A stretch of 39,698 nt of DNA from JBFLVQ01 sp040758525 (lineage in GTDB: Bacteria; Acidobacteriota; Blastocatellia; Chloracidobacteriales; JADJPF01): NCBI GenBank assembly GCA_040758525.1, contig JBFLVQ010000012.1, positions 1 through 39,698 on the forward strand, written 5' to 3'. Shown here piece by piece: positions 7,122-15,604 of this stretch. Numbering within the stretch: position 1 is the stretch's first letter; each line of letters begins with the position of its first letter. Position numbers and translations under genes: made by a program. Below the pieces are notes generated by a model. It ran no database searches. It was not told the origin of the DNA and saw nothing but the letters and a program-made list of their open reading frames with translations.

Positions 7122-8594
7122 TTAGTTAATGCCGCCTGATTCACTCCAGTCGGTATAATAGCGAGGTTGTCGTTCTGGTTTGGCAGCGCTATAGATATTC
7201 TGTTCGCTGCGATTGATCTTCTTCTGTGCATGTAAGCCTTCCAGTAGGAACTCTGCCGCTGAGACAACCGAGCCAGGCTTATTCATTGGCACAAACTTTG
7301 AGGCAACCAATGCGTCGAATAGGCCTCTCACACTTCGTAGTAAATTCATATATGGTTCATCAGCCTCTAAGTCAGAGACTCGTAATGTACCACTCTGATT
7401 GAACCATTCCACTACAGATGAATAGTCGATCTTGGCAAAGTAGCGCATAAACGACTGGCCGGTCGCGCGTTTGATAAGATCGCGGGCAATCCGCTCACCA
7501 CCCTGCTGTTCGCCTTCATATTCCAATTCTAATTTACCTGTTATTGCTGGTAGCGATGCATAGATATCACTGATACGTGGCACAACAGTCAGTTCCTTAT
7601 GTATCAGCGCACGTCGCTCAGCATTGCTGACAACATTCTCAAGCACCGCAATAGGCAATCGCTGACTCACTCCAGAACGTTTGTCAATACGACTATCGTC
7701 GCGTGCAATAAAAGCAACCTGTTCGACAATCTCAAGAATATAACGAGGCATCTGCATCATACCGGGCGGGAATCGCTTAATCCAGGCCTCTTGTGTGGTA
7801 ATAGTCATACCTGCTTCTACAGTAGTAGGATAATGGGTGTGAATCTCTGAACCTATACGATCTTTGAGCGGAGTGATGATCTTGCCACGCGCAGTATAGT
7901 CTTCAGGATTGGCTGAAAAGACCAGCGCTACATCAAGAGGCAGACGAATAGGGTAACCCTTAACCTGCACATCACCTTCCTGCATAATGTTGAATAGCCC
8001 TACCTGAATCTTACCTGCTAGATCGGGCAGCTCATTAATAGCAAAGATACCACGATTGGCACGTGGCAGTAGACCATAATGGATGGTCAGTTCATCGGAG
8101 AGTTGGTAGCCACCTCGCGCTGCTTTAATTGGATCAACATCACCAATAATATCAGCGATTGTTACATCTGGAGTGGCTAGTTTCTCAACATAACGCCGTT
8201 CGCGAGAGAGAAAATCGATTGGCGCCTTGTCGCCTAATTCAGCTAGCTTAAGCCGACAAGCACGACAGAGCGGCGCATAAGGATTATCATTGATCTCACA
8301 CCCTGCAATTACCGGTAAACGCTCATCCAGCAGAGCCACCAGATTACGCAGAATACGACTCTTGGCTTGCCCACGTAGACCCAACAGAATTATGTTGTGA
8401 CGTGAAAGAATCGCATTGGTAAGTTGTGGTATCACAGTATCATCATAACCTATGATGCCATCCCAAAACGGCTCACCAGACTGTAATTTACGAATCAGAT
8501 TCTCACGCATCTCCTCTTTAACAGTACGGTGACGACACTTTGGCTCGCTAAACTCGCTGCTCTTGAGCTCCTGTAAAGTCTTTGGCAATGACAT
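7122..8594 (-). CDS. Mg-chelatase/MoxR-like AAA+ ATPase
   Basis: A 491-residue protein of the AAA+ clade related to magnesium-chelatase subunit I and MoxR. The nucleotide site is non-canonical: the P-loop reads LLGLRGQAKSR (about residues 71-80, lacking the usual G-K-[ST] spacing glycine) and Walker B reads GIFAINELPDL, with Asn where Asp is usual. I believe these are traits of this subfamily rather than damage. An insertion with GC-x10-C-x2-C (C99, C110, C113) could bind zinc. The motif FSANPEDYTARGKIITPLKDRIGSE-like region is intact (sensor 1 and arginine finger zone). Start: ATG 8594 with GGGGAAG upstream is preferred over GTG 8600. MoxR-type proteins usually insert cofactors or act as chaperones with a VWA-domain partner. 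No VWA gene is in the window, so the partner is unknown. Confidence 0.8.
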   Translation of the reverse strand: MSLPKTLQELKSSEFSEPKCRHRTVKEEMRENLIRKLQSGEPFWDGIIGYDDTVIPQLTNAILSRHNIILLGLRGQAKSRILRNLVALLDERLPVIAGCEINDNPYAPLCRACRLKLAELGDKAPIDFLSRERRYVEKLATPDVTIADIIGDVDPIKAARGGYQLSDELTIHYGLLPRANRGIFAINELPDLAGKIQVGLFNIMQEGDVQVKGYPIRLPLDVALVFSANPEDYTARGKIITPLKDRIGSEIHTHYPTTVEAGMTITTQEAWIKRFPPGMMQMPRYILEIVEQVAFIARDDSRIDKRSGVSQRLPIAVLENVVSNAERRALIHKELTVVPRISDIYASLPAITGKLELEYEGEQQGGERIARDLIKRATGQSFMRYFAKIDYSSVVEWFNQSGTLRVSDLEADEPYMNLLRSVRGLFDALVASKFVPMNKPGSVVSAAEFLLEGLHAQKKINRSEQNIYSAAKPERQPRYYTDWSESGGIN

Positions 8595-8612
8595 TAGCAC
8601 TTCCCCAAACAG

Positions 8613-8636
8613 AAAAGGGCGGCCCGTCCGCCGCCC
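8613..8636 (-). terminator. Intrinsic terminator after ftsH
   Basis: GGGCGGC and GCCGCCC (8617-8623 and 8630-8636) form a 7-bp GC stem around a 6-nt loop. On the minus strand it is followed by TTTTCTGTTT. It lies 25 bp past the ftsH stop and just ahead of the next gene's ribosome site, so it should separate the tilS-hpt-ftsH transcript from the AAA+ gene, at least partly. Confidence 0.85.
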
Positions 8637-8661
8637 TGCATTAGTTGCATCAGCCGCGTAC

Positions 8662-10587
8662 TTATGCGGTTGCGGGATTATCTCCTGGTACTGGTGGCAT
8701 TATCGGACGCAATACAGAAGATTTCTGCTCACCAGTGGCAGGTTTATCGGTCTTATTGGGCGCAGATGCAGTAGTGGTCTCATCTAATGGCAAGCCAGCA
8801 ATCACACGCCGTATCTGGATAGCATCCAGCGATTCATGCTCAAGCAATGCTTCCGCCAACCGTACCAATGCATCTTTGTTCTCAAGAATGATCTGTCTAG
8901 CGCGAGTATATTGATCAGTGACAATACGCTTGACCTCTTGATCAATCTTGATTGCGGTATCCTCGCTGTAATCCTGATGGTGGGCAATATCACGGCCCAA
9001 GAAGATCTGCTCTTCCTTCTTACCAAAGGTAAGCGGCCCAAGCTGTGACATACCAAATTCGCAAACCATCTTACGGGCCAACTCAGTAGCTCGCTCGATA
9101 TCATTAGAAGCGCCCGTGGTAACATGATTGAGGAAGACCTCTTCAGCGATACGTCCACCCATCATTATTGCGATCTGACCCTCTATATACTCACGTGTAT
9201 GAGTATAACGATCTGCTTCAGGTAGTTGTTGTGTTACCCCCAAAGCCATACCTCTAGGAATAATTGTGACCTTATGCACAGGATCAGCATTAGGCACTTT
9301 TACCCCTACCAATGCATGGCCTGCCTCATGGTAGGCAGTATTACGCTTCTCTTCATTACTAATAACGATCGAGCGGCGCTCGCTACCCATTAGCACCTTG
9401 TCTTTAGCGGCTTCAAAATCATTCATTGCAACAACCTTACGATTGTAACGGGCAGCATTAAGAGCAGCCTCATTAACAAGGTTAGCAATATCAGCGCCAG
9501 TAAAGCCGGGGGTGCCACGAGCAATTACAGAGATATCAACATCATCGCCTAAGGGGATCTTTCGGGTATGTACAGAGAGAATACCTTCTCGCCCCTTGAC
9601 ATCAGGACGATTGACAACAACACGCCGGTCGAAACGTCCAGGTCGTAAAAGGGCTGGATCTAGCACATCAGGACGATTGGTTGAGGCAATCAGAATAACT
9701 CCATCATTTGACTCAAAACCATCCATCTCAACAAGTAACTGATTAAGAGTCTGCTCACGCTCATCATGGCCACCACCTAAGCCAGCGCCACGATGACGGC
9801 CAACAGCATCGATCTCATCAATAAAGATAATACAGGGAGCATTCTTCTTACCTTGTTCAAAAAGGTCACGTACACGTGAGGCGCCTACACCAACAAACAT
9901 TTCAACAAAGTCTGAGCCAGAGATCGAGAAGAAAGGCACATTAGCCTCACCAGCAATTGCACGTGCCAGCAATGTCTTGCCTGTGCCTGGTGGACCCATC
10001 ATCAGTACGCCTTTAGGGATACGGCCACCTAGTTTCTGGAATTTTTGTGGCTCCTTGAGAAACTCAATAATCTCTTGTAGCTCCTCTTTAGCCTCTTCGA
10101 CCCCAGCCACATCCTTAAAGGTAACCCGTTTGTTCTGGTTAGAAAGCAATTTGGCGCGACTCTTGCCGAACGAGAGAGCCTTATTGCCGCCCGACTGCAT
10201 CTGCCTCATCATAAAGATCCAAAAGCAGATAAAGAGCAGGATCGGTGCATAAGTAAGCAGTGCCGCAAGCCAGGCATTACTACCACTGGATTTAAATTTG
10301 ATATTGATGTTAGGTTTTTGACGCATCAAATCGACCAGTTTCGCCTGCACTTCAGGGTTAGGAAGATCGGTCTTAAACTTGCGCTTGCCATCTGCGTACT
10401 CGCCCATTACACTCGACTCGTCGAAGGTGGCCTGTGCAATCTCACCCTTTTCCACACTTGCGATTAGCTCAGTATAGGAAGGCTGTGTCTCCTGTAGCCC
10501 ACTTTGGCCATGAAATATTGTGTAGAGGAGAAAAGCGCCCCCAATTATTATTACCCAAAATAGAATCTGCCTTGCTGTGGAGTTCAA
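8662..10587 (-). CDS. ftsH: ATP-dependent zinc metalloprotease FtsH
   Basis: A 641-residue inner-membrane AAA+ protease that degrades misfolded membrane proteins and short-lived regulators. It shows TM1 (about 7-24), a periplasmic domain, TM2 (about 106-127), Walker A GPPGTGKT (198-205), Walker B IIFIDEID, the second region of homology through RPGRFDRR, and the protease zinc site HEAGH (420-424) with a further acidic ligand expected in SEDTAIKIDQE. Length is normal. The start is a TTG at 10587 with a good GGAGG nine bases upstream; no better ATG exists and the membrane segment begins right after it. It is the last gene of the tilS-hpt-ftsH string, 120 bp after hpt, and is followed by an intrinsic terminator. 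Confidence 0.97.
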   Translation of the reverse strand: MNSTARQILFWVIIIGGAFLLYTIFHGQSGLQETQPSYTELIASVEKGEIAQATFDESSVMGEYADGKRKFKTDLPNPEVQAKLVDLMRQKPNINIKFKSSGSNAWLAALLTYAPILLFICFWIFMMRQMQSGGNKALSFGKSRAKLLSNQNKRVTFKDVAGVEEAKEELQEIIEFLKEPQKFQKLGGRIPKGVLMMGPPGTGKTLLARAIAGEANVPFFSISGSDFVEMFVGVGASRVRDLFEQGKKNAPCIIFIDEIDAVGRHRGAGLGGGHDEREQTLNQLLVEMDGFESNDGVILIASTNRPDVLDPALLRPGRFDRRVVVNRPDVKGREGILSVHTRKIPLGDDVDISVIARGTPGFTGADIANLVNEAALNAARYNRKVVAMNDFEAAKDKVLMGSERRSIVISNEEKRNTAYHEAGHALVGVKVPNADPVHKVTIIPRGMALGVTQQLPEADRYTHTREYIEGQIAIMMGGRIAEEVFLNHVTTGASNDIERATELARKMVCEFGMSQLGPLTFGKKEEQIFLGRDIAHHQDYSEDTAIKIDQEVKRIVTDQYTRARQIILENKDALVRLAEALLEHESLDAIQIRRVIAGLPLDETTTASAPNKTDKPATGEQKSSVLRPIMPPVPGDNPATA

Positions 10588-10707
10588 TGCCCACTACCTC
10601 CGAAAAAACATTGTTCTTGCCATAGGGCCAAGGCGATCTTTCTGCTGACCGCAACATTGGCCTCGCCATTATCTGTTTTGCCTCTTAACGCCTCATCAAT
10701 AGCTGCC

Positions 10708-11217
10708 TCAATGCTGATGCACAGCCAAAAATGGAAGCTGTCGATACATTCCTTGTAATCCTAGGCCATAACCGAAGACATTCTCTTCAGAAGTCTGAAA
10801 AGCGGCAAAATCCGGTTGTATATCGATACGTCGCTGATCGGGCTTATCTAACAATACGCAGCTTCTGATCGATTTGGGATTACGGCTGGAAAGCTGCTTG
10901 GTCAAATAATCGAATGTAATACCCGTATCCATAATATCACCGATCAGTAGGATATTGCGGCCCATTAAATCAAACTCTGAGGTGTAATGAATATCTGTAT
11001 GGCCGCCAAAACTGTGCTTCTTGACGTAGATAAATCCGCAACTAAGCGGGCACTCAATAGCGCGAATCAGATCTGCCAAAAAGATAAAGGAATCTTCTAG
11101 TAGACCTACCACTGTCAACTCCTGCCCACGGTACACTTCGCTGATTTCCGCGCCAAGCTCCTTTACCCGTGCTCGCAATTGCTCTTCAGTAAATAACACA
11201 CGGTTATTTGATCCCAT
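10708..11217 (-). CDS. hpt: Hypoxanthine phosphoribosyltransferase
   Basis: A 169-residue type I phosphoribosyltransferase that salvages hypoxanthine (and often guanine) with PRPP to give IMP/GMP. The PRPP loop is NILLIGDIMDTGIT (about 88-101), and the flexible-loop region YVKKHSF and the C-terminal FGYGLGLQGMYRQLP match the family. Two family positions differ: the loop that is usually L-K-G reads LLEDSF (about 39-44), and the acidic pair before the PRPP loop Asp reads GD rather than ED. These may be lineage traits. The ATG is preceded by GGAGGAAG. Position between tilS and ftsH is the conserved bacterial order, supporting the assignment. Confidence 0.93.
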   Translation of the reverse strand: MGSNNRVLFTEEQLRARVKELGAEISEVYRGQELTVVGLLEDSFIFLADLIRAIECPLSCGFIYVKKHSFGGHTDIHYTSEFDLMGRNILLIGDIMDTGITFDYLTKQLSSRNPKSIRSCVLLDKPDQRRIDIQPDFAAFQTSEENVFGYGLGLQGMYRQLPFLAVHQH

Positions 11218-11329
11218 TCTTCCTCCAGCCTAAGCTCTGAAGCGATCCTATTGCCCGTTATCCCGCTTCCCTATACGGTGCGGCAATCTGCTTATATCAA
11301 CGAACACGAGATACCAACCTGGTACTTTA

Positions 11330-12775
11330 TCACTTTGCTAAGCCGTTTGCAAAGTGGCCTGTTGTCGCATTACTTAGGATGATTGCCAATCGTTCGCTTG
11401 TTGCATGCGCTAAGAAAGCGCCCGCTAGGGGCAAACCTGGCGACCAAATTAATTCGCCGCTCTGCATCGTCACGACAGGCCAACTATCTCGCTGACTGTA
11501 AGGAATTTTATTTTCAATCATGAGTTTTTTCAACTTTTCTATGCGCAGACAGCCAGCCGGCTGGTAGCGATCGCCGGGTTGGCGCATACGCACTCGCAAC
11601 CGCTCTCCTGTGCGTGCTAGATCGACGATCGCAACCATCTTGTCTTTAATATAAGCTTGAATTTGTGCTCTATCTATCGGCTCGAACCGTAATTCCCAAT
11701 GATCTCTGCGCCAAACTCCGCCCAGTGGCAATATCCACTCTATCTCTATTTTCTCTTTCTTATCAATAGTTCTGACTGGCCTAATCAAAAGTGTATCAAA
11801 CTCTCTGATCGCTTCATAACCACCAGGTAGTTCCACACGTTTACCACTCTTACCGATTGCTAGTAACGACTCAACAGCCGCCAAATGGGCAGCACTGATA
11901 CGTTGCAAGCCGCCCCTTACACATCCGATCGCCTCTCGTAATAAGCGCCGACGCATAGCAGGAAGATGTTTATTGAGAATTTGCACAGACAATAGTTGTT
12001 CTCCTGAAGTAATAGACGATACTGATGCGAAGAATGTTTCTTCTCGCAACAGTTGGGCGGCACGTGCAATCGCTTCAACAGCACGGGGATTAATCTCTTG
12101 TAAACGAGGAAGGATCTCCCAACGGATCTTATTACGGGTAAAATCGCAGGCAAGGTTAGAGCTATCCTGGCAGGTGGCTAGTTGGCGTGCCGCTAAATAA
12201 TACTCAATCTCGTCACGTCGCAAGCCCAGCAAGGGTCGTACTACTTTTGTCTCTAACCAGGCCAACTCAGACTGTCGACCTGGTTCTAGCACAGGATAGA
12301 TGCCAACCAGTCCAGTTGGTCCCGCGCCCCGTAAGAGGCGCATCAGCACCGTCTCAGCCTGATCATTCATAGTATGGCCGGTGGCAATACAATAGGCTGA
12401 GATCTGCTTGGCAACACGCTGTAAGAATCGATAGCGCAATTGGCGAGCAGTCGCCTCTAGGTTCTCACCTCGCTGTGTCGCCTCTTTTGCTACCGCAATA
12501 CGCTCTACAATAATGGGAAGACTCCATTGTGCCGCCAACTGGCGCACAAATGCTTCATCGCGTTCTGACTCTGCGTTACGTAATTGATGATTGAGATGGG
12601 CAAGATGGATCTCAAGCGCAGGCCAACGTCGTAGACGAATCTCCTCAAGTAGTGCTACTAGTGCCACTGAATCGGGCCCACCAGAAAGCGCAACCAGCAC
12701 ACGGTCGGTAGCACTAAACATCTTCTCTGCCAATATCAGACGCAATACTTTTAAAAATAGTTCTGACCTTGCCAT
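11330..12775 (-). CDS. tilS: tRNA(Ile)-lysidine synthetase
   Basis: A 481-residue cytoplasmic enzyme that joins lysine to C34 of the CAU-anticodon tRNA-Ile, changing its codon reading from AUG to AUA. The N-type ATP pyrophosphatase P-loop SGGPDS is at 31-36. HLNHQLR, GHTMNDQAETVLMRLLRGAG and the R-x-R-x-x-[IL]L region (NKIRWEILPRL) are typical. The C-terminal TilS domain is present (RMRQPGDRYQPAG, LKKLMIENKIPYSQRDSWPVV), so this is the long form. ATG 12775 has no obvious ribosome site. It is the first gene of the tilS-hpt-ftsH string. A weak TTGACC-17-TAAGCT promoter candidate lies at 12940-12912 on the minus strand. Confidence 0.95.
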   Translation of the reverse strand: MARSELFLKVLRLILAEKMFSATDRVLVALSGGPDSVALVALLEEIRLRRWPALEIHLAHLNHQLRNAESERDEAFVRQLAAQWSLPIIVERIAVAKEATQRGENLEATARQLRYRFLQRVAKQISAYCIATGHTMNDQAETVLMRLLRGAGPTGLVGIYPVLEPGRQSELAWLETKVVRPLLGLRRDEIEYYLAARQLATCQDSSNLACDFTRNKIRWEILPRLQEINPRAVEAIARAAQLLREETFFASVSSITSGEQLLSVQILNKHLPAMRRRLLREAIGCVRGGLQRISAAHLAAVESLLAIGKSGKRVELPGGYEAIREFDTLLIRPVRTIDKKEKIEIEWILPLGGVWRRDHWELRFEPIDRAQIQAYIKDKMVAIVDLARTGERLRVRMRQPGDRYQPAGCLRIEKLKKLMIENKIPYSQRDSWPVVTMQSGELIWSPGLPLAGAFLAHATSERLAIILSNATTGHFANGLAK

Positions 12776-13378
12776 TAGTAGCTAGAACCTCAAAGGCCAC
12801 ATAACTTTGTTAATCTTGCCTGGTTTGCTAAATGATCGCAAGCCATTACTAGATAGCAGGTCTAGGAAGGTATAAAGCGCCTGATGTCTCAGCCGCGAAC
12901 AGGTGTCTCACAGCTTAGGCAATTTGGTGCAGCGGGTCAAAAATATTGGTAGTTTTGGGACAAACAGACAATGCAGAACACTTTTAGAATTGTCTTAGAT
13001 CCTTTTGACAAACCATTAAGTGATTTTGCAGAAAGGCTGGCACATAGGTTGCTTTAGGGAAAAGTGCGGATTGTAGTAGCCTTTTCGAACTTAAACTTTG
13101 CCGGTAGTAGGCGTAGCTTAGATATTAATGGTATAGCAGCAACGGGTTCGTTATTTAGGTGGTAGAGAAACCGCTTTTGCCCCATCGTGAAACGCCTATA
13201 AAACAGAGAGGAAGCTATTGGTGGCCAGGATATTAGTAACTCTTCAAAACAACTGCTTCGCTGCTACAGCAATAGTACAACTCCAGAATAGATGTATACC
13301 GTCATATAGGCGACCATTAACCGGCCTTACCAAGGATTTGGATAGCTCTTGCCACATGATTATGGGGAGAGTAGGCAA
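12776..13378. other. 603-bp divergent intergenic region
   Basis: No coding sequence or tRNA is recognisable between tilS (-) and the chemosensory cluster (+). It holds a strong sigma-54 promoter (separate entry), a weak sigma-70 candidate for tilS, and two TGTCTCA copies (12885-12891 and 12904-12910) 19 bp apart, about two helical turns, between the two promoters. If the sigma-54 promoter is used, the cluster transcript has a leader of about 315 nt (13064-13378) in which I recognise no known riboswitch. Confidence 0.6.
13038..13053 (+). promoter_or_regulatory. Sigma-54 (RpoN) promoter of the chemosensory cluster
   Basis: CTGGCAC-ATAGG-TTGCTTT matches the -24/-12 consensus TGGCAC-N5-TTGCW at every fixed position except the G after TGGCAC. 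GG (13039-13040) and GC (13051-13052) have the required 12-bp phasing. It lies in a gene-free region and points at the kinase-CheW-CheR-CheW-CheA-CheB genes. An enhancer-binding activator would be needed; none is encoded in the window. Confidence 0.72.
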
Positions 13379-14995
13379 ATGAGATATTGCGAACGTTGCA
13401 ACAACTTCTTCTCAGATGATTCAGAGATTTGTCCGAACGACCAACTCCAATTGAGTGATTTTGAACTCAAACAACTGGTTGGCAAAACCATAGATGGAAA
13501 GTACCTGGTTGAAAAACTACTTGGAGTTGGTGGTATGGGAGCAGTCTTTCGCGCTCGCCATACCTTCATCAATAATGATGTTGCCATCAAAGTAATACAT
13601 CCCCAACTGGCGATAGACCGCAGTATTGTCGAGCGCTTTCTACGTGAGGCACGTGCGGCGGCAACAATCGATCATCCTAATGCGATCAGAGTCAGTGATT
13701 TCGGACGTGTAGGCGATATGCTCTACCTGGTTATGGAGTTTATTCAGGGTTCCTCAATGAAGGACTATCTGGAAACCAAGGGCTGCCTGACAATCAGTGA
13801 AACCGCCAAGATCCTTAGTCAGGTGTGTGCAGCGCTTGATGTTGCACATAGCTACCAGATAGTTCATCGCGATCTCAAACCCGATAACATAATGCTTAAA
13901 CAGAACCAGCGTGGAGAGATGATCGTGAAGGTGGTCGATTTTGGTATCGCCAAAGTAAAAGCGAATGATAGCCAAAATGAGGCACTTACTAATGTAGGAA
14001 TGATTATTGGCACGGCCAGCTATATGTCTCCTGAGCAATGCCAAGGAGCAATAGTCGATTGGCGTTCAGATATCTATAGCCTAGGTGTGATTGCCTTTGA
14101 AGCGATCACAGGACAGCGTCCATTCACGGCTCCTAGCGCTATGCAAGTTATTGTTAAGCATATCGTCGATCCGCCCCCCACGCTACGCTCCTTCTGCCCT
14201 GAGGTGCCTATTGAGATCGAGAGAGTAGTGCTGCGTGCTCTCGAGAAACATCCTGCCGATCGTTACGAATCTGCTGGTGAATTTGCACTAGCATTATCGG
14301 CGGCAGTTACTATTTGTCAGCTTGATGAGCCCATTGCCAAATCCAACCTACAAGCAAATGGGCGTTACCAAACTGTCAATCTAGATAATGAAAAGACCAT
14401 GATTAAACCTGCCAATATGGTTATTGCCACTAGCGATAATGGCAAGACCGTGATTGACGCAGTAGAGCCAGCCGTATTACCGACAAATGGTAACCGAACT
14501 GTAATTGGCGCCGTGTCACAACCGCAACAACTACTCAACCCAAACCATACCATTAGGTCGGTGACATCAGTCAAATCCAGTGTCAACACTCAAGCCGATG
14601 CTAATGGAGAAAAGAGAAAGAAGCCTAAGCTATTAATTGTCATTGATAGCCGCGCCATTGTTATGCTCCTTAAACATCAATTACAACAAGCAGGATTCGA
14701 GGTTATCACAGTATTGGAAAGTATCGAAGCGACAGTCACAGCGCTACGTGAACAACCCGATTTAATGATTTTGGGAATGGATATGCCCCATTTGAGTGGG
14801 CCAGAACTCTGCACTTTAATTAAGACCAAACCTTCTATGGCAGAAGTGGCGCGGGTACCGATCCTGCTCTACTCATCACTAGGAGAAAAGGAACTAGCAG
14901 AGAAGGCAGATAGTTGTCAGGCAGATGGCTATATACATAAGACTTGGAATGTAGATCGAATTACTAGCCACCTAAACAGTTTTTTGAACCAATAG
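13379..14995 (+). CDS. Ser/Thr kinase with C-terminal degenerate receiver domain
   Basis: A 538-residue cytoplasmic protein. The start ATG 13379 (GGGGAGAG upstream) is preferred over TTG 13349. A small Cys knuckle (C4, C7, C18) precedes a complete Hanks kinase: GVGGMGAVF (49-57), K71, HRDLKPDN (D165), DFG (D187), MSPEQ. A linker (320-412) carries four TV/TI motifs exactly 17 residues apart (T340, T357, T374, T391). Residues 416-538 have receiver fold, but the phospho-acceptor Asp is replaced: the strand reads LMILGMDMP, putting G466 where Asp should be, and the acidic pair reads VIDS. K521 and S499 are kept. So the kinase should be active while the receiver probably binds partners without phosphotransfer. 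It is the first gene of the cluster, 24 bp before cheW. Confidence 0.9.
   Translation: MRYCERCNNFFSDDSEICPNDQLQLSDFELKQLVGKTIDGKYLVEKLLGVGGMGAVFRARHTFINNDVAIKVIHPQLAIDRSIVERFLREARAAATIDHPNAIRVSDFGRVGDMLYLVMEFIQGSSMKDYLETKGCLTISETAKILSQVCAALDVAHSYQIVHRDLKPDNIMLKQNQRGEMIVKVVDFGIAKVKANDSQNEALTNVGMIIGTASYMSPEQCQGAIVDWRSDIYSLGVIAFEAITGQRPFTAPSAMQVIVKHIVDPPPTLRSFCPEVPIEIERVVLRALEKHPADRYESAGEFALALSAAVTICQLDEPIAKSNLQANGRYQTVNLDNEKTMIKPANMVIATSDNGKTVIDAVEPAVLPTNGNRTVIGAVSQPQQLLNPNHTIRSVTSVKSSVNTQADANGEKRKKPKLLIVIDSRAIVMLLKHQLQQAGFEVITVLESIEATVTALREQPDLMILGMDMPHLSGPELCTLIKTKPSMAEVARVPILLYSSLGEKELAEKADSCQADGYIHKTWNVDRITSHLNSFLNQ
14387..14590 (+). repeat. Four degenerate 17-residue repeats in the kinase linker
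   Basis: Residues about 337-404 hold NEKTMI, NGKTVI, GNRTVI and PNHTI, with the threonines at 340, 357, 374 and 391, a strict period of 17. Each lies in a polar, presumably disordered linker. They resemble repeated phospho-Thr docking motifs; T357 has Asp at +3, a preference seen in several FHA ligands. That they are phosphorylated is inference. Confidence 0.65.
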
Positions 14996-15019
14996 TTGCC
15001 AGCAGGATAGGGAGTCGTA

Positions 15020-15574
15020 ATGAAGCAATATATCGATCAAAGCTTATCTGAGAGGTGGGAGCAATTGGTTGAGAATTCAGGACTGTTAATAGAGCAAAAG
15101 CAGTTGATAGAGGAGAACTTGCCAACTGACAATCTCGATCTAGTCTGTGCACAGCTAGATGAGCAGCAATTTGCCCTCTATCTACCGGCAGTAACAGAAG
15201 TGATACGAATGGTAAAGTTGACCCCAGTGCCTGGTGTATCAACCGCTACTGTTGGCCTATTAAATTTGCGCCGTTTGATTGTTCCAGTAATAGATTTAAG
15301 AATTCTACTTGAGCTACCCGTCAAGCCCTATGATGAAAACACTCCGATTATTCTCATAGAGTATCGAGGAAAGAGGCGTGGGCTGATTGTTGATGCGATC
15401 TCAGAGGTTATTAATGTGCCGGCCAACGCAGTAACTGAGCCGGCCGGGTTGATACCTCATAGTGAGTATGTCTTGGCATTGATACAAGGCCAGGCTGGAC
15501 TGATTATGATGTTAAACCATATGAGACTACTCAGTTTTGATGAAGAGAGCGGAGCGTTGCTTCGTAAACTGTAA
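15020..15574 (+). CDS. cheW: CheW-like adaptor (first, WspB-position)
   Basis: A 184-residue CheW-domain protein that would couple the MCP to CheA at the inner membrane. Residues 1-40 are a helical extension. The CheW domain covers about 41-180, with VCAQLDEQQFALYLPAV, PVPGVSTATVGLLNLRR and IVPVIDLR, the usual two SH3-like subdomains. GGGAG precedes the ATG. The position directly before a CheR-TPR gene is the same as wspB in Wsp systems. The 30-bp gap to the next gene suggests one operon. Confidence 0.9.
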   Translation: MKQYIDQSLSERWEQLVENSGLLIEQKQLIEENLPTDNLDLVCAQLDEQQFALYLPAVTEVIRMVKLTPVPGVSTATVGLLNLRRLIVPVIDLRILLELPVKPYDENTPIILIEYRGKRRGLIVDAISEVINVPANAVTEPAGLIPHSEYVLALIQGQAGLIMMLNHMRLLSFDEESGALLRKL

Positions 15575-15604
15575 CTGTTCAGTTAGTTTGTCTGTGTTGA
15601 TATT

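Noticed and set aside
11917..12372. Antisense and alternative-frame ORFs inside tilS
   Set aside because: TilS is complete in its own frame with all family motifs; the others have no start signals or homology.
13080..13170. Possible tRNA suggested by TTCGAAC and GGGTTCG strings
   Set aside because: No acceptor or T-stem pairing can be formed around either string on either strand.
14756..14790. Asp in GMDMP as the phospho-acceptor of the first kinase's receiver
   Set aside because: It is one residue before Met-Pro. In receivers the acceptor is three before Met, and placing it would need a gap in a core beta-strand.
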